DNA from: Bathymodiolus brooksi
Lineage: Eukaryota; Mollusca; Bivalvia; Mytilida; Modiolidae
Assembly (NCBI GenBank): GCA_963680875.1
Contig: OY804588.1
Location: 74,238,829 to 74,302,828, forward strand
Length of the DNA stretch: 64,000 nucleotides
Direction: 5' to 3'
Shown: in pieces, positions 1-12,330 of the stretch
How the letters are laid out: the number at the start of each line of letters is the position of its first letter
How positions within the stretch are numbered: position 1 is the stretch's first letter
Translations under genes and position numbers: made by a program
The notes under the pieces: model-generated
The model's database searches: none
Told to the model about the DNA's origin: nothing
The model's input: only the letters and a program-made list of their open reading frames with translations

Positions 1-1251
1 ATTGGTGAAAGAAACCAGAGTAGCCAACGTTAGCCACTGGCCTGCACAAGTCACTTGACAAACTTTATTACATAATGAGTAGTTATTAGTTTTGTTGATA
101 TTAGTTGAATTGTTGACCATCACACTTTCTTTTACAATGGGACCCTTATTGGGAAAATGTATAAAAATATTTTCTTAGAAACTACCAACTTCATCATTGA
201 ACCCAAACTGTACATAAATTAACACTGGATTGTCCCTTACAAAAATTTTATTATTATATGTAAGACAACTGCTGGCATAGTTTGATATATACGACGCTGT
301 GAAAACAAAAAGGCAAAAGAAATCACCATTATTGAAATTTACAGTTGTTTAATTAATGTAGTTATAGTGTAACCTGCTGAACTCAGACCAGAATTGTGTA
401 GAATAAAGTCCCAATCAAGGAAATCTTTGTTAATTAACATGTATAAACAAAACATCTGTCTATTCAGAACACACAAGCTGGTGACAAGGAAATCTGGTTT
501 AGTTAGGTTTCACTCTATGATTGAAATTTTTATTTCTTTAATGAATATTTGAAATTTTTGAACAGGTTATACGACATAACCTGGTTTAGGGCAGCTTACG
601 CTTAATAAACTGCAAAGTGGTTTATGAAAAGCTTAAACTGTAACAAACCAGGTTATACTATAACCTGTTCAAAAATTTCAAATATTCCTTATATTTGAAT
701 TTTTACAACAAAATTTAATGATTCCTTGATTTTAATTACTATTATTTCATATGACTATTATAATTTGTCGTTGGCAATGAATATGTTGGTGACGTCACAA
801 AACCAACCCAGGTTATCAAGTATAACCAAAATTGTCTTCAAGCGAATCAACCAATCGGATTGCAGTATTCAAATAAAATTAAATAATGTAAATAATTAAG
901 ACAAAGGATAATCTCTCTCAGTTTTGGCTATCCTGTCTTAAGTCATGTGGCTTTGCTTGCTCCCACAGTAGCATTGCTTATGTTATTACTTTACTTGATA
1001 ATATCTTCAGACTTGGGTGACCTCATTCTTATTTTTGGTATATTGTCATATCATGTTCTACTTTTTATTTTTTTTTACTTTGTTACCAATCAGGATATAT
1101 TTTGTCATTACAAATCATGTTGGGTTCAAATATGTTTTAAAAAAATGCCATAATAAATGTATTTCTTTTATGTACCTTTTTCTTATCTGAAATTTTTTTT
1201 ATTGGATCTTAATAATAACTCGGGTAAATTATTCTGTTATTAACATGCATC
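1..1251. other. Intergenic DNA without recognisable gene
   Basis: AT-rich sequence with stops in all frames. The short ORF at 947-1153 is low-complexity and hydrophobic and has no recognisable motif. The only structure seen is the foldback element at 543-687. Confidence 0.5.
543..687. repeat. Foldback (inverted-repeat) element
   Basis: Arms 543-587 and 645-687 are near-perfect reverse complements (left arm begins GAATATTTGAAATTTTTG, right arm ends CAAAAATTTCAAATATTC). The spacer is about 57 bp. Inside each arm the motif AACAGGTTAT/ATAACCTG is itself repeated in inverted order, so more than one stem can form. It is probably a non-autonomous DNA element. No coding capacity. Confidence 0.75.
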
Positions 1252-1500
1252 AGAGGCATTATGGATTAGCATACTCGCCTTGAGTATGGTAGATGGTGTG
1301 CTCGAGCCTAGGTTGGGCAAAACCAACGTATAAAACTGGTGTTTGTTTTTCAGCTAAGCACACAACATTAAGGAGCAAGAGTAAAGACTGGTTGGCTCAG
1401 AATCAGAATAATGTGTTGTTTCAGTGAAAAGGAACCATTAAAATCCAATTTTGCTTGTTGGTCTAGTACAAAGCGGACAACATACAATAGAAGTACCAAG
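1252..1500 (+). mobile_element. SINE-B copy (tRNA-derived head)
   Basis: The copy has a decayed tRNA-like head (GGATTAGCATACTCGCC, box A-like; GTGTGCTCGAGCC, box B-like). It continues through the family body: AAACCAACGTATAAAACTGG, then AGCTAAGCACACAACATTAAGG, then GACTGGTTGGCTCAGAATCA. The 3' part lacks the usual tail. Same family as 1514-1880 and 55645-55915. Confidence 0.65.
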
Positions 1501-1513
1501 GAAGTGTTAACCC

Positions 1514-1880
1514 CATTGATGACGAAATGGTTAGCGTGCTCGCCTAGAGTGCAGGAGATCGTGGGTTAGAGCCCGGGCCGGGTCAAACCACAGACTATAA
1601 AATTGCAATTTGTTGCTTCTCCGCTAAGCACGCAGCGTTAAGGAGAAAGAACAAAGATTGGTTGACTCAGAATTAGAATAATGTGTCCTAGTGGAGCGAC
1701 ATGTCTACCCACGGACTGTTGTTTCAGTGGGCTAGCACTATAAAAATCCAACTCGGCCTGTTGGTCTAGAACAAAGCGGACCTCATCATCATCTCGTTGA
1801 AAATTAACTTGTTTTCTCCATGATATACAGTAGGTGAAAAATTGCTGAATTGGCATTAAATAACAATCACTCACTCCCAA
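1514..1880 (+). mobile_element. SINE-B, near full-length
   Basis: Best copy of the family here. Its tRNA-like head has pol III box A (TGGTTAGCGTGCTCGCC) and box B (GTGGGTTAGAGCCCGGG). The body contains GCTAAGCACGCAGCGTTAAG and ACAAAGCGGACCTCATCATC. The tail reads ATTGCTGAATTGGCATTAAA then TAACAATCACTCACTCCC. This tail resembles the SINE-A tail (GAAATATTGTTGAAAGTGGC), suggesting that one LINE machinery mobilises both. Confidence 0.75.
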
Positions 1881-2074
1881 GGAAGCATGTGGTCCAATTG
1901 CTCTAGTTCCAAGTAGATGCCTTGATTTTTGCAGCAGATGTCATATCACATTTCACTGTATATTGTTATATGTACTGGTTACGTTTACTTATGTTGATGA
2001 CTACAGTAACTCCTACTTAACAATAGCTTGTTTGGAGTGACCCTTAATTTCTCGACACAATCGTTCATTGTAAG

Positions 2075-2222
2075 GTGTATTCGATACAACATGTGATAAA
2101 GATTGTCTGTGACAGGTCGGTGGTTTTCTCTGGATACACCACTTAACTCCACCAATACTACTGACGTCCACGATATAACTGAAATATTGTTGAATGTGGC
2201 GTTAAACACCATAAACCAAAAC
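2075..2222 (+). mobile_element. SINE-A 3' fragment
   Basis: Matches the second half of SINE-A: GGTGTATTCGATACAACATG, GACAGGTCGGTGGTTTTCTC, CACGATATAACTGAAATATT, and the tail GTGGCGTTAAACACCATAAA. The tRNA-like head is missing or degraded in 1982-2074. Confidence 0.75.
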
Positions 2223-2744
2223 CAACCATTGACACATCTATTTTTATCTTTTTTGGTTATGTCAATCTAATTTTGCCCAGTAGAGACTCATCCCTATCCA
2301 ATCATTTTACCTACAGTATTTAATGTGTATAAACTTGTTCTCTTCATGAATATAGCATAAATACTGATAACGTGATGTAAAACAACAATCAATTGATCAA
2401 TTATTATGATGTTGTTTTTTGGGACATTATAATTTCCTGGTGCAACATCTGATGTTTCATAATGTGGGCTTCTTAGGTAAGTAAGCAAGTCATTTTTATT
2501 TAAAGTCGAGAGGATATATATACAAGTACAACAGAACATGGGCTCTTTAGAGCTCTTTAACCGACTTGATATTTTAAAAACATGGGCAAACATAACAAAG
2601 CAGCACATGAATAAACAATAGATACAATGCATACATACATAAAAGCACGAAGACCAGCCGAGTACATAAATAAATAGCAAATTTAAAGCGAACAGGAGGC
2701 AGCAAAACATGTCGGTGTTTACAATACATGCACTGCAAGTACAA

Positions 2745-3190
2745 TTTGCAGAGAAATACCAGGTAGAGAACTGCCCTAAAGTTGAAAGACTCCTGGTATG
2801 ATTTGGTAAGGAATTCCACAGTGTTGCTGCCTCATAACTAAAACATTATTTTACTTGTTCTTGGTCTAGGTGCATCAACTGTGTTTTAGTATCTAAAATT
2901 ATAAGAATTTAATTGTAATAATATTTTGAATAAATTTCAGGGCTGGACTTGTTTACAATTTTGAAGGTCTCTAATGCCATGCGTCTGATTTTAGGTAATG
3001 GTAATTTTGATTGGTCTAATAAAAAGTTGTAAGAATTGGTGAAATCTATTGTTACTCCTAGTAGTTGTCACATTATTGTCACATTTTTTGTTTTTTCCAT
3101 TTAAATTAGAGCTATATTTTGTTTGTGTGTTTTGTTGTCAATTGCTATAGCTTGGAATTTTTCTGCGTTAGCCTGCATTTTATTAGATGA
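2745..3190 (-). mobile_element. Relic of a non-LTR retrotransposon reverse transcriptase (3' end)
   Basis: Read on the minus strand in shifting frames, the segment shows peptides typical of the C-terminal part of mollusc LINE polyproteins. In order these are an EKFQAIAID-like stretch, LLGVTIDF, MALETFKIVNKSSPEIY, and SYEAATLWNSLPNH. These correspond to the familiar 'KFQ.I', 'LLGV.ID', 'MALETFKI.NK..P.Y' and 'A..LWNSLP' blocks. Several stops and frameshifts separate the blocks, so this is a dead fragment. The clade was not assigned. Confidence 0.7.
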
Positions 3191-3621
3191 GAACCATGAT
3201 ATTAGTGATTAACTATCTTACTCAAGGAATTTGAGGTGTTGCAGCATTTATGCACCGATTTTTGCAGAATTTAAAAATTCTACTTTACATTATTGACGGT
3301 GTTCGTTTAAAGGAGATGTGCGAGCTTAGGAATAGGAAATGGATTTTACACTGCAAGGTACAAAATAACGAACCGACAACACAACTCGCCTAAAGAAGGT
3401 TCGAGTGTCTCATGTTGAATATTGTTTGGAGTATGTGGCGTTCCTGACACCTAAATGACAACTTACAGTAGATATTAGTGAGCAACAGATTGTAAGCAGT
3501 GGTTGTTGATGGACCGTTGTAAAGTTAAAATCTCAAAATCAGCCTATTATCTCCCCTTGTTTGAGACAGTGAAAGCTTTCTTACATAGGCACACGAAGAG
3601 CGACTTCTTAAACCACTTATT

Positions 3622-3800
3622 GTCACTAGTGGAGCAGGAACGGCCTACCCTTCCGGTTCACCTGAGTTCACCCCCGGTTTTTAGTGGGGTTCGTGTTACT
3701 CGATCTTTAGTTTTGTAGATCGTTGTTTGTCCTTTTGGCCACTGTGTTGTCTGTTCTTCTTCGATATACGGATTCTGATTACCTCCCTTTAGTATCTTCA
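3622..3800 (+). mobile_element. Repeat-C (mollusc SINE-like repeat)
   Basis: Starts within CACTAGTGGAGCAGGAACGG and runs through CCCTTCCGGTTCACCTGAG, CCCCGGTTTTTAGTGGGG, TTCGTGTTACTCGATCTTTAG and TTTTGGCCACTGTGTTGTC, ending TACCTCCCTTTAGTATCTTC. The same consensus recurs at 4378, 5305, 9866, 12124, 13590 and 18150. Confidence 0.75.
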
Positions 3801-4377
3801 AACGTAAGACAATGACAACTCCCCTACATAGGCTCAGGCTCACCAAAGAGCGACCTATTAAACTACATTTGTTGTTAAAATTCATCTCGTTATAAACATA
3901 GCGTAAATACTGCTCACTTAACGTTAAATAACAAACAATCAATCTTTCTATGACTAAATGTCCGTATTAAATGATATACTTAATATCTATGATAAATGTT
4001 TGTTATTGGTCAAGTGATAAATATATACCATATACTGAACCCATTATACAATCTGAGATAACGTTTATATGATACAAACAAAACAGACCTGTATCAATAT
4101 GAGAGAAGTAATTAACGTTTTACCGGGTTTTACAAATGAAGCACATCCTGAATTCTTCAACATTGAAGCAATGCAGCCTCAGTGTAAGGAGAAGAAATCG
4201 GGACAATTACCAGATTCATTGATCAGACAGTTTTTTTCAACAGGTAATACAATTGTACTTATATATGGATACACATGTATCCGTTGATTACTTCTACAAT
4301 GAAAAGAAACAAACATTGCTACACTGTCCGAACAGTTGCAAAATTTAATATTAATTTGTAACTAGATTAACACGACG

Positions 4378-4836
4378 GGTGCCACTAATGGATCAGGAAC
4401 TGCTTACCCTTCCGGAGCATCTGAGTTCATCCCGGTTTTGAGTGGGGTTCGTGTTACTAGATCTTTTGTTTTATACGTATGATTTGTAGATCGTTGTTTG
4501 TCTTTTTGTGCTTTATCTTTTGGCCATTGTCTGTTCTTCTTCGATATAAAGATTCTGATTACCTCCCTTTGGTATCTTGTGGCCATTGCATTGTCTGCTC
4601 TTCTTCGATATAAAGATTCTGATTACCTCCCTTTGGTATCTTGTGGCCATTGTGTTGTCTGTTCTTCTTCGATATAAAGATTCTGATTACCTCCCTTTGG
4701 TATCTTGTGGCCATTGCATTGTCTGTTCTTCTTCGATATAAAGATTCTGATTACCTCCCTTTGGTATCTTGTGGCCATTGCATTGTCTGTTCTTCTTCGA
4801 TATAAAGATTCTGATTACCTCCCTTTGGTATCTTCA
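4378..4836 (+). repeat. Repeat-C copy with its tail amplified in tandem
   Basis: A Repeat-C copy begins at CGGGTGCCACTAATGGATCAG. From about 4505 its terminal segment (GGCCATTG..TTGTCTGTTC, TTCTTCGATATAAAGATTC, TGATTACCTCCCTTTGGTAT) is repeated about five times with a period near 64 bp, ending TATCTTCAAAC. It lies in intron 1 of the PhyH pseudogene. Confidence 0.85.
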
Positions 4837-5304
4837 AACTCTTCGTAATGGAAAATTCGTAGAAACAGACGGAAAACCGATACCACCCACAACACATGTT
4901 TATGACTGCTCACTCATCTGGCGTTGTAACAGGAACCTCTATCGAGGTTAAACTAGTTTTATGTGCCATATATATATATATATCCATCGAACTCGGTAAG
5001 TCGTTTTATTGTTTTATATTTTATGAGGTAATGGTGGATTGTCTTTAAATAAAAAATTGTAATGAGTATTCTCCCGTTTCCATTACTTTCTGAGAACCAA
5101 CTATTAATTTACAAAATTCAATATTAAAATGAAGGTACAATTGAACGCAAAAACAAAAGGAAGTTTGATATACATTTAATGTCTGTGTCACAGATGACGT
5201 ATGTGGTAGTTAAATTACGACCTTTCATGACATCACAGGATCTGATCGTTTCCTCATTCATGACTTATAAACTGGTTTGTAACAAAAATACCACAACGGT
5301 CGCC

Positions 5305-5520
5305 ACATGTGGAGCAGGAGGAACTGTCCACCCTTCTGGAGCACTTGACTTCACTGCGGTACTTAAGCTTCTTGTCGCTAAATCTCTCTATTTTCTGTGT
5401 AGTGTTTTATTGATCGTTGTCTGTCTTTTCGTCTGTTTTATTTTATTATTAATTCACAATTATATTGTTCCTTCTTCTTCGATTTACCGTTTCTGAAGAC
5501 TTGTTTGGTATCTTCAATGT
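5305..5520 (+). mobile_element. Repeat-C copy
   Basis: Contains CACATGTGGAGCAGGAGGAA, CCCTTCTGGAGCACTTGA and CTTCTTCGATTTACCGTTTC, ending TTTGGTATCTTCAATG. Plus orientation, upstream of PhyH pseudogene exon 2. The 105-codon ORF over this interval is repeat sequence. Confidence 0.7.
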
Positions 5521-5765
5521 TTAGATAGCACGTTCTATCTTATAATTGTCTGACTATTCAGTGAATTGATGTTGTTTTTCCCTTAAGGGTTTTAGAGTGG
5601 TCAAATATTTCTTCCTACCAGAGGAACTAGAACCAGCTAAACGTGAAATGGAGATACTGTTGACAATTTAGCTCAAAAACTTTACAAAGCAGGAAAATTT
5701 AAGAGTGAGTTAAACCACATAAGTTTGAATATTTATTTTAATTTTAAGGGTTAGGGATAGGGAAC

Positions 5766-5863
5766 TATGGTGCTTAACGCCACTTTCAACAATATTTCAG
5801 TTATTTGGTGGAGGAAACCGTAGTACCCGGAGAAAACCACCGACCTGCGACCACGACGGCCCT
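5766..5863 (-). mobile_element. SINE-A, internally deleted
   Basis: Minus-strand copy: the inverted tail GGTGCTTAACGCCACTTTCA is followed by GGAGAAAACCACCGACCTGC and then jumps directly to the inverted head CGACCACGACGGCCCTC. Confidence 0.7.
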
Positions 5864-6049
5864 CTATTTTTGATCTTAATTTTAAAAGTTCAATAAAACA
5901 GTAAATGGATTCGTGAGTGTCCAGTGTTTGTCAACAAACGTTTATATTTGTAATTGGAGAATTTAACTATAAGATTATATCAAACTCTTTATGATATACG
6001 TGTACATGTAATTCAATATTTTCATGAGAAAAAACAGCTAAAATTCGCC

Positions 6050-6285
6050 TACGTTACTTAATGGTTAGCGTGCACTACTTAAGTGCGGAAGATGACAAGT
6101 TCGATTCGCCGTTGTGTCGAACAAATGGTATGTTCTGGTTCTTCGTTCGCTAAGAACTCTGAATCAAGATGAAGTGTTCCAGTGGAGAGATACAGCTAAC
6201 TGTGGATTGTTATTTCAGCAAGCTAGGCTGACACTGTAAAATGCAGCTCATCGTGTTGCTCTAGAACAAACGTCATCACCATCTC
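6050..6285 (+). mobile_element. SINE-B copy
   Basis: Head TTAATGGTTAGCGTGCACTA, box B-like GACAAGTTCGATTCGCC, body CTGTGGATTGTTATTTCAGC and CTCTAGAACAAACGTCATCA. The 39-bp minisatellite starts at its 3' end, so the array may have grown from the SINE border. Confidence 0.65.
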
Positions 6286-8540
6286 AAAAGAAGGTAAATT
6301 GCTCTCGCCATGACAGCTGCAAAATAAAGAAGGTAAATTGCTCTCGCCATGACAGATGCAATATAAAGAAGGTAAATTGCTCTCGCCGTGACAGATGCAA
6401 AATAAAGAAGGTAAATTGCTCTCGCCATGACAGCTGCAAAATAAAGAAGGTAAATTGCTCTCACCATGACAGCTGCAAAATAAAGAAGGTAAATTGCTCT
6501 CGCCATGACAGCTGCAAAATAAAAAAGGTAAATTGCTCTCGCCACGACAGCTGCAAAATAAAGAAGGTAAATTGCTCTCGCCATGACAGCTGCAAAATAA
6601 AGAAGGTAAATTTCTTTCGCCATGACAGCTGCAAAATAAAGAAGGTAAATTGTTCTCGCCATGACAGCTGCAAAATAAAGGAGGTAAATTGCTCTCGCCA
6701 TGACAGCTGCAAAATAAAGAAGGTAAATTGCTCTCGCCATGACAGCTGCAAAATAAAGAAGGTAAATTGCTCTCGCCATGACAGCTGCAAAATAAAGAAG
6801 GTAAATTGCTCTCGCCATGACAACTGCAAAATAAAGGAGGTAAATTGCTCCCGCCATGACAGATGCAAAATAAAGAAGGTAAATTGCTCTCGCCATGACA
6901 GATGCAAAATAAAGGAGGTAAATTGCTCTCGCCATGACAGCTGCAAAAGAAAGAAGGTAAATTGCTCTCGTCATGACAGCTGCAAAATAAAGAAGGTAAA
7001 TTGCTCTCGCCATGACAGCTGCAAAATAAAGAAGGTACATTGCTCTCGCCATGACAGCTGCAAAATAAAAAAGGTAAATTGCTCTCGCCATGACAGCTGC
7101 AAAATAAAGGAGGTAAATTGCTCCCCCCATGACAGATGCAAAATAAAGAAGGTAAATTGTTCTCGCCATGACAGCTGCAAAATAAAGGAGGTAAATTGCT
7201 CTCGCCATGACAGCTGCAAAATAAAGAAGGTAAATTGCTCTCGTCATGACAGCTGCAAAATAAAGAAGGTAAATTGCTCTCGCCATGACAGCTGCAAAAT
7301 AAAGGAGGTAAATTTCTCTCGCCATGACAGCTGCAAAATAAAGAAGGTAAATTGTTCTCGCCATGACAGCTGCAAAATAAAGGAGGTAAATTGCTCTCGC
7401 CATGACAGCTGCAAAATAAAGAAGGTAAATTGCTCTCGCCATGACAGCTGCAAAATAAAGAAGGTACATTGCTCTCGGCATGACAGCTGCAAAATAAAAA
7501 AGGTAAATTGCTCTCGTCATGACAGCTGCAAAATAAAGGAGGTAGATTGCTCCCGCCATGACAGATGCAAAATAAAGAAGGTAAATTGTTCTCGCCATGA
7601 CAGCTGCAAAATAAAGAAGGTAAATTGCTCTCGCCATGACAGATGCAAAATAAAGAAGGTAAATTGCTCTCGTCATGACAGCTGCAAAATAAAGAAGGTA
7701 AATTGCTCTCGCCATGACAGCTGCAAAATAAAGAAGGTACATTGCTCTCGCCATGACAACTGCAAAATAAAAAAGGTAAATTGCTCTCGCCATGACAGAT
7801 GCAAAATAAAGAAGGTAAATTGCTCTCGCCATGACAGATGCAATATAAAGAAGGTAAATTGCTCTCGTCATGACAGCTGCAAAATAAAGAAGGTAAATTG
7901 CTCTCGCCATGACAGCTGCAAAATAAAGAAGGTACATTGCTCTCGCCATGACAGCTGCAAAATAAAAAAGGTAAATTGCTCTCGCCATGACAGCTGCAAA
8001 ATAAAGGAGGTAAATTGCTCTCGCCATGACAGATGCAAAATAAAGAAGGTAAATTGTTCTCGCCATGACAGCTGCAAAATAAAGAAGGTAAATTGCTCTC
8101 GCCATGACAGCTGCAAAATAAAGAAGGTAAATTGCTCTCGTCATGACAGCTGCAAAATAAAGAAGGTAAATTGCTCTCGCCATGACAGCTGCAAAATAAA
8201 GAAGGTACATTGCTCTCGCCATGACAGCTGCAAAATAAAAAAGGTAAATTGCTCTCGCCATGACAGCTGCAAAATAAAGAAGGTACATTGCTCCCGCCAT
8301 GACAGATGCAAAATAAAGAAGGTAAATTGTTCTCGCCATGACAGCTGCAAAATAAAGGAGGTAAATTGCTCTCGCCATGACAGCTGCAAAATAAAGAAGG
8401 TAAATTGCTCTCGTCATGACAGCTGCAAAATAAAGAAGGTACATTGCTCTCGCCATGACAGCTGCAAAATAAAAAAGGTAAATTGCTTTCGCCATGACAG
8501 CTGCAAAATAAAGGAGGTAAATTGCTCCCGCCATGACAGC
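6283..8540. repeat. 39-bp minisatellite (about 58 units)
   Basis: The unit is AAAATAAAGAAGGTAAATTG followed by CTCTCGCCATGACAGCTGC. Point variants (GAAGG/GGAGG/AAAGG, GCTGC/GATGC, GCC/GTC) recur in blocks, which implies duplication of multi-unit segments. Because 39 is divisible by three, two minus-strand frames stay open for more than 750 codons. The peptides are 13-residue repeats and I do not regard them as genes. The array lies in intron 2 of the PhyH pseudogene. Confidence 0.95.
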
Positions 8541-8562
8541 TGCCCATTTGACTGTAGGCAAT

Positions 8563-8985
8563 AATCACACAATGTAAAATAATACATACACAACACTCTC
8601 AACACTTATATATATGTAAAGGTTATATAATAATACATACACAACACTCTCAACACTTATATATATGTAAAGGTTATATAATAATACATATACAACACTC
8701 TCAACACTTATATATATGTAAAGGTTATATAATAATAACTACACAACACTCTCAACACTTATATATATTTAAGGGTTATATAATACTACATACACAACAC
8801 TTCTCAACACTTATATATATGTAAAGGTTATATAATAATACATACACAACACTCAACACTTATATACATGTAAAGGTTATATAATAATACATACACAACA
8901 CTCTCAACACTTATATATATGTAAAGGTTATATAATAATACATACACAACACTCTCAACACTTATATATATGTAAAGGTTATATT
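8563..8985. repeat. Tandem repeat, about 51-bp unit, about 8 copies
   Basis: The unit is AATACATACACAACACTCTC then AACACTTATATATATGTAAA then GGTTATATAAT. It abuts the 39-bp array and ends about 25 bp before PhyH pseudogene exon 3. Confidence 0.92.
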
Positions 8986-9351
8986 ACATTTTTAATATTT
9001 GACCACTTAGGTTTATATGAGGACTCTGACAACTTTAGTGAAAGATTGACAATGCTAGGAAAGGAATTTCGTGGAGCCACAATGCTTATTATTAAGAGTG
9101 GGTCAATGACAGCGAAGGTTTGTAGAAATTTCATTTACAACTTATTAATATGCTACTCTATATATCTTCTAAAAATGCTATGATTATAGTTGAGAGTTTT
9201 TTTTAAACATTAAATCAAAAAGAAATACGAAAATAAAAGATCGAACAAACTGGCCATTAGACCAGGCGGTCCGAAAAGGTCAACTCATGCTGTTTACACG
9301 ATCCCAATTGTACATAGTTACAACCCGAAGATAGTTTTTACACAAAATACA

Positions 9352-9680
9352 TACCAAAGAGTAATACTATGCATCAGACCCTATCAAAGAGTAATGCTCT
9401 GTATCAGACCTTATCAAAGAGTAATACTCTGTATCAGACCCTATCAATGAATAATACTCTGTATCAGACCCTATCAATGAGATCAGACCCTATCAATGAG
9501 TAATACTCTGTATCAGTCCCTAGCAATGAGTAATACTCTGTATCAGACCCTATCAATGAGTAATACTATATATCAGACCCTATCAATGAGTAATACTCTG
9601 TATCAGACCCTATCAATGAGTAATACTCTGTATCAGACCCTATCAATGAGTAATACTCTGTATCAGACCCTATCAATGTC
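9352..9680. repeat. 30-bp tandem repeat, about 11 copies
   Basis: The unit is TGAGTAATACTCTGTATCAG then ACCCTATCAA. Early units carry AAAGAG instead of AATGAG. The open frame at 9496-9708 simply reads the repeat. Confidence 0.93.
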
Positions 9681-9865
9681 TGCAAATTGTTTGGTTTTTT
9701 TTAGCTAAAAAGAATAGTATGTAACTATGTGTTAGATTTGTATCCCCTTTAACCCTCCATATTTCTTAATTCAGATTTTAATAGTAACATAGTGTTACAA
9801 AAGTGTAACATTTCTAACTTCAACACTAACTTCAGAACAATTGCAACTAAAGGGGTAATTATTCT

Positions 9866-10060
9866 AAATCAGAATCCGTCAATTGAAGGACAGACAATAT
9901 AATGGCCAAAAGAAAAAATATGAAAATACATATAATGGTACCAAAATACTATACAGTCCACTAACGATTGAGTAATAAGAACCCCAATAAAAACCGGAGG
10001 TGAACTGAGGTGCTCCGGAGGGTGAACAGTTCCATTTCCACTAGTGACACCCGCCGTGTT
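9866..10060 (-). mobile_element. Repeat-C copy
   Basis: Inverse orientation: starts at AATCAGAATCCGTCAATTG, then ACCCCAATAAAAACCGGAGG, then GAACAGTTCCATTTCCACTA and ACACCCGCCGTGTTA. Confidence 0.75.
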
Positions 10061-10162
10061 ACTGTAACTATTTGTTACCATCCTTTGATTAGGGTTGCAA
10101 ATACAAATACTAATGATGGATCACATTATGCACATATTTTTTGATATATCTACTTTTTACCG

Positions 10163-10362
10163 GTCAGTTTTATTGGTGGAGGAAACCGGAGTACCCGGAG
10201 ACAACCAACGACCTGTCGCAAGTCACTGACAAACTTTATCACATAATGTTGTTCACCTCGCCCTGATCGAGATCCGAACTCACAACATCAGTGGTGATAA
10301 ACACTTATTGCATAGGTAGTTATAAATCCAACTACCATACGATCACGGCCACGACGACCCCT
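10163..10362 (-). mobile_element. SINE-A copy
   Basis: Minus-strand copy running from GGTCAGTTTTATTGGTGGAG through GTACCCGGAGACAACC, CACATAATGTTGTTCACC and box B complement GATCCGAACTCACAAC to the head CGATCACGGCCACGACGACC. Confidence 0.8.
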
Positions 10363-10769
10363 TCCTTTGATTGTGGTTGCAAAATGCAAATACAAATGAT
10401 GAATCATATTGCGTCCATATATTTGGACATATCTACTTTTTACCTTTAATGTTTTATTGTTTTTAGACTTTTTCTTGTCATCAATATATTGATATATTGT
10501 TAATTTCAACCAATACAGCAACATAAACAATATATCTTATAGGGTTTACAAGATCTTTGGTCTAACGAGCGTCTATTAAATGTCATAGAACAACTAATAT
10601 GACCCGACATTGTAGGAAGTTAAAGTTGGACCATTAGACCAAAAATACCACAGAATAAAGCCAGAGGTTCCCTGGAATCAAGGTAGGAATACAGAACAAT
10701 TAGTGATAACTTTGATATAGCACGGAATTAAATAGAGATGACAATGAATATGACAGATCTGAAGCCAAA

Positions 10770-11065
10770 TAGATACACTGTCATAAATATAGATACACTG
10801 TCATAAAATTAGATACACTTTCATAAAAAATAGATACACTGTTATAAATATAGATACATTGTCATAAAATTAGATACACTTTAACTTTCATAAAAATAGA
10901 TACACTGTCATAAAAATAGATACATTGTCATAAAATTAGATACACTTTCATAAAAATAGATACACTGTCATAAAAATAGATACAAAAATAGATACACTGT
11001 CATAAAAAATAGATACACTGTCATAGAAATAGATACACTGTCATAAAAAAATAGATATACATGTA
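10770..11065. repeat. AT-rich tandem repeat, about 20-bp unit
   Basis: The unit is ATAGATACACTGTCATAAAA with frequent single-base and length variants, about 14 copies. It lies in an intron of the PhyH pseudogene. Confidence 0.9.
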
Positions 11066-11661
11066 CCATGTATTTAAAATTAGATAAAACACATACTGCA
11101 AGGAGCCCTATATAATCAAGAGCCTACCAAAACCAAAAATATTCAATGTAAGGTTAAATTTCCCATATCATCAACAGACTATCGAAATTCCAGTACTTTT
11201 CAGTGTAATGTTAAATATCGTATATAGTGGGTTTCGAACAGCTGCATAGCTTGCTTCATTCTTTTTTGTTTGTTTGCTTTTTTGGATAAATTTTAGAATT
11301 TCTACAAACTCTCCGTGTTTCTTTTAGATAATGGCTATTTTGATAATGACATGTATAAAGTACTTATGCCAACAGCATGGATTCCATTGATTAGTGCAAC
11401 AGAACAAAATGGTTGCATGCAGGTAACTAATGAATCTTCTAGTTTTCATTATTGATGACAGATAGTAATTCTAGTATATAAAACAATTTAATCATAGCAA
11501 AACAACAACAAACAAAAAAAGAAAAATCTTTAACAAAAATACCTTATTAAAGAATGCATTGCAGATTTTAAAAGAAGAGAGATAACTCTTGAAAATGAAA
11601 CTTTGGGTTTGCATGACCCTCTCATGAAGTAACTCATTTCTTACTGGAGCAAAATCAAGCT

Positions 11662-11840
11662 CATCGCATCGGTGGTGTAATGGATAGTGGTTAGTACGAG
11701 CAGAGACTGATTTGCTCGGAATCAGAATAATGAGTCAGAGTGAAGCGACATATCTACACACAAATTGTTGTTTCAGTGAGGTAGCACTATACAAGTAATC
11801 TCATCAAAAATGTAACTTATTCTCGTCATGATATATATTT
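11662..11840 (+). mobile_element. SINE-B copy, shortened
   Basis: Contains ATCGGTGGTGTAATGGATAG, GAGACTGATTTGCTCGGAAT, AATGAGTCAGAGTGAAGCGA and TTGTTGTTTCAGTGAGGTAG. Part of the head is missing. Confidence 0.65.
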
Positions 11841-12123
11841 TGTAGTAGCTGAACATTTTTTCAAAAGACAACCAGAACTTTAAAAATCTAAATAGCAGTA
11901 CCCGTATATGTTTAAATATCAAAATGGCTAAAATGTACAGCTAAATATAAACTGAAGACATTATACCTAATGCTAAAGACAAGGCATTGTACCTAAGCAC
12001 AAAAAGAAGGCATTTTGTCTAAATCTGAAAAGAACGCGTGATAGAGTATAGAAGGTTCATCAGTATTGATAGAGGTAGTACATTTATAGCTTTAAGAAGA
12101 GTTTAGAGATATGAAAGGGGTAA

Positions 12124-12330
12124 TCAGAATCCGTAAATCGTAGAAGAACAGACAACACAATGGTCAAAAGAAAAAGTACAAAAGGACAAATAACGATCTA
12201 CTAAGCATACACATAAAACTAAAGATTGAGTAACACGAACCCTGTTAAAAACGGAGGATGAACTCATGTGTTCTGGAAGGGTAAGCAGTTCCTGCCCCAC
12301 TAGTGGCACCCGTCGTGTTAATATAGTTAC
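12124..12330 (-). mobile_element. Repeat-C copy
   Basis: Inverse copy: AATCAGAATCCGTAAATCG, GACAACACAATGGTCAAAAG, TGGAAGGGTAAGCAGTTCCT, and the end GTGGCACCCGTCGTGTTA. The ORF over it is repeat sequence. Confidence 0.75.

Noticed and set aside
6223..8568. 781- and 761-codon open frames
   Set aside because: Both read a 39-bp minisatellite whose unit length is a multiple of three. No signal peptide, splice context or codon bias was seen.
10543..10682. Exon 4 of the PhyH gene as a functional exon
   Set aside because: Two in-frame stops and a frameshift precede the altered iron-ligand motif, so it was treated as part of a pseudogene.
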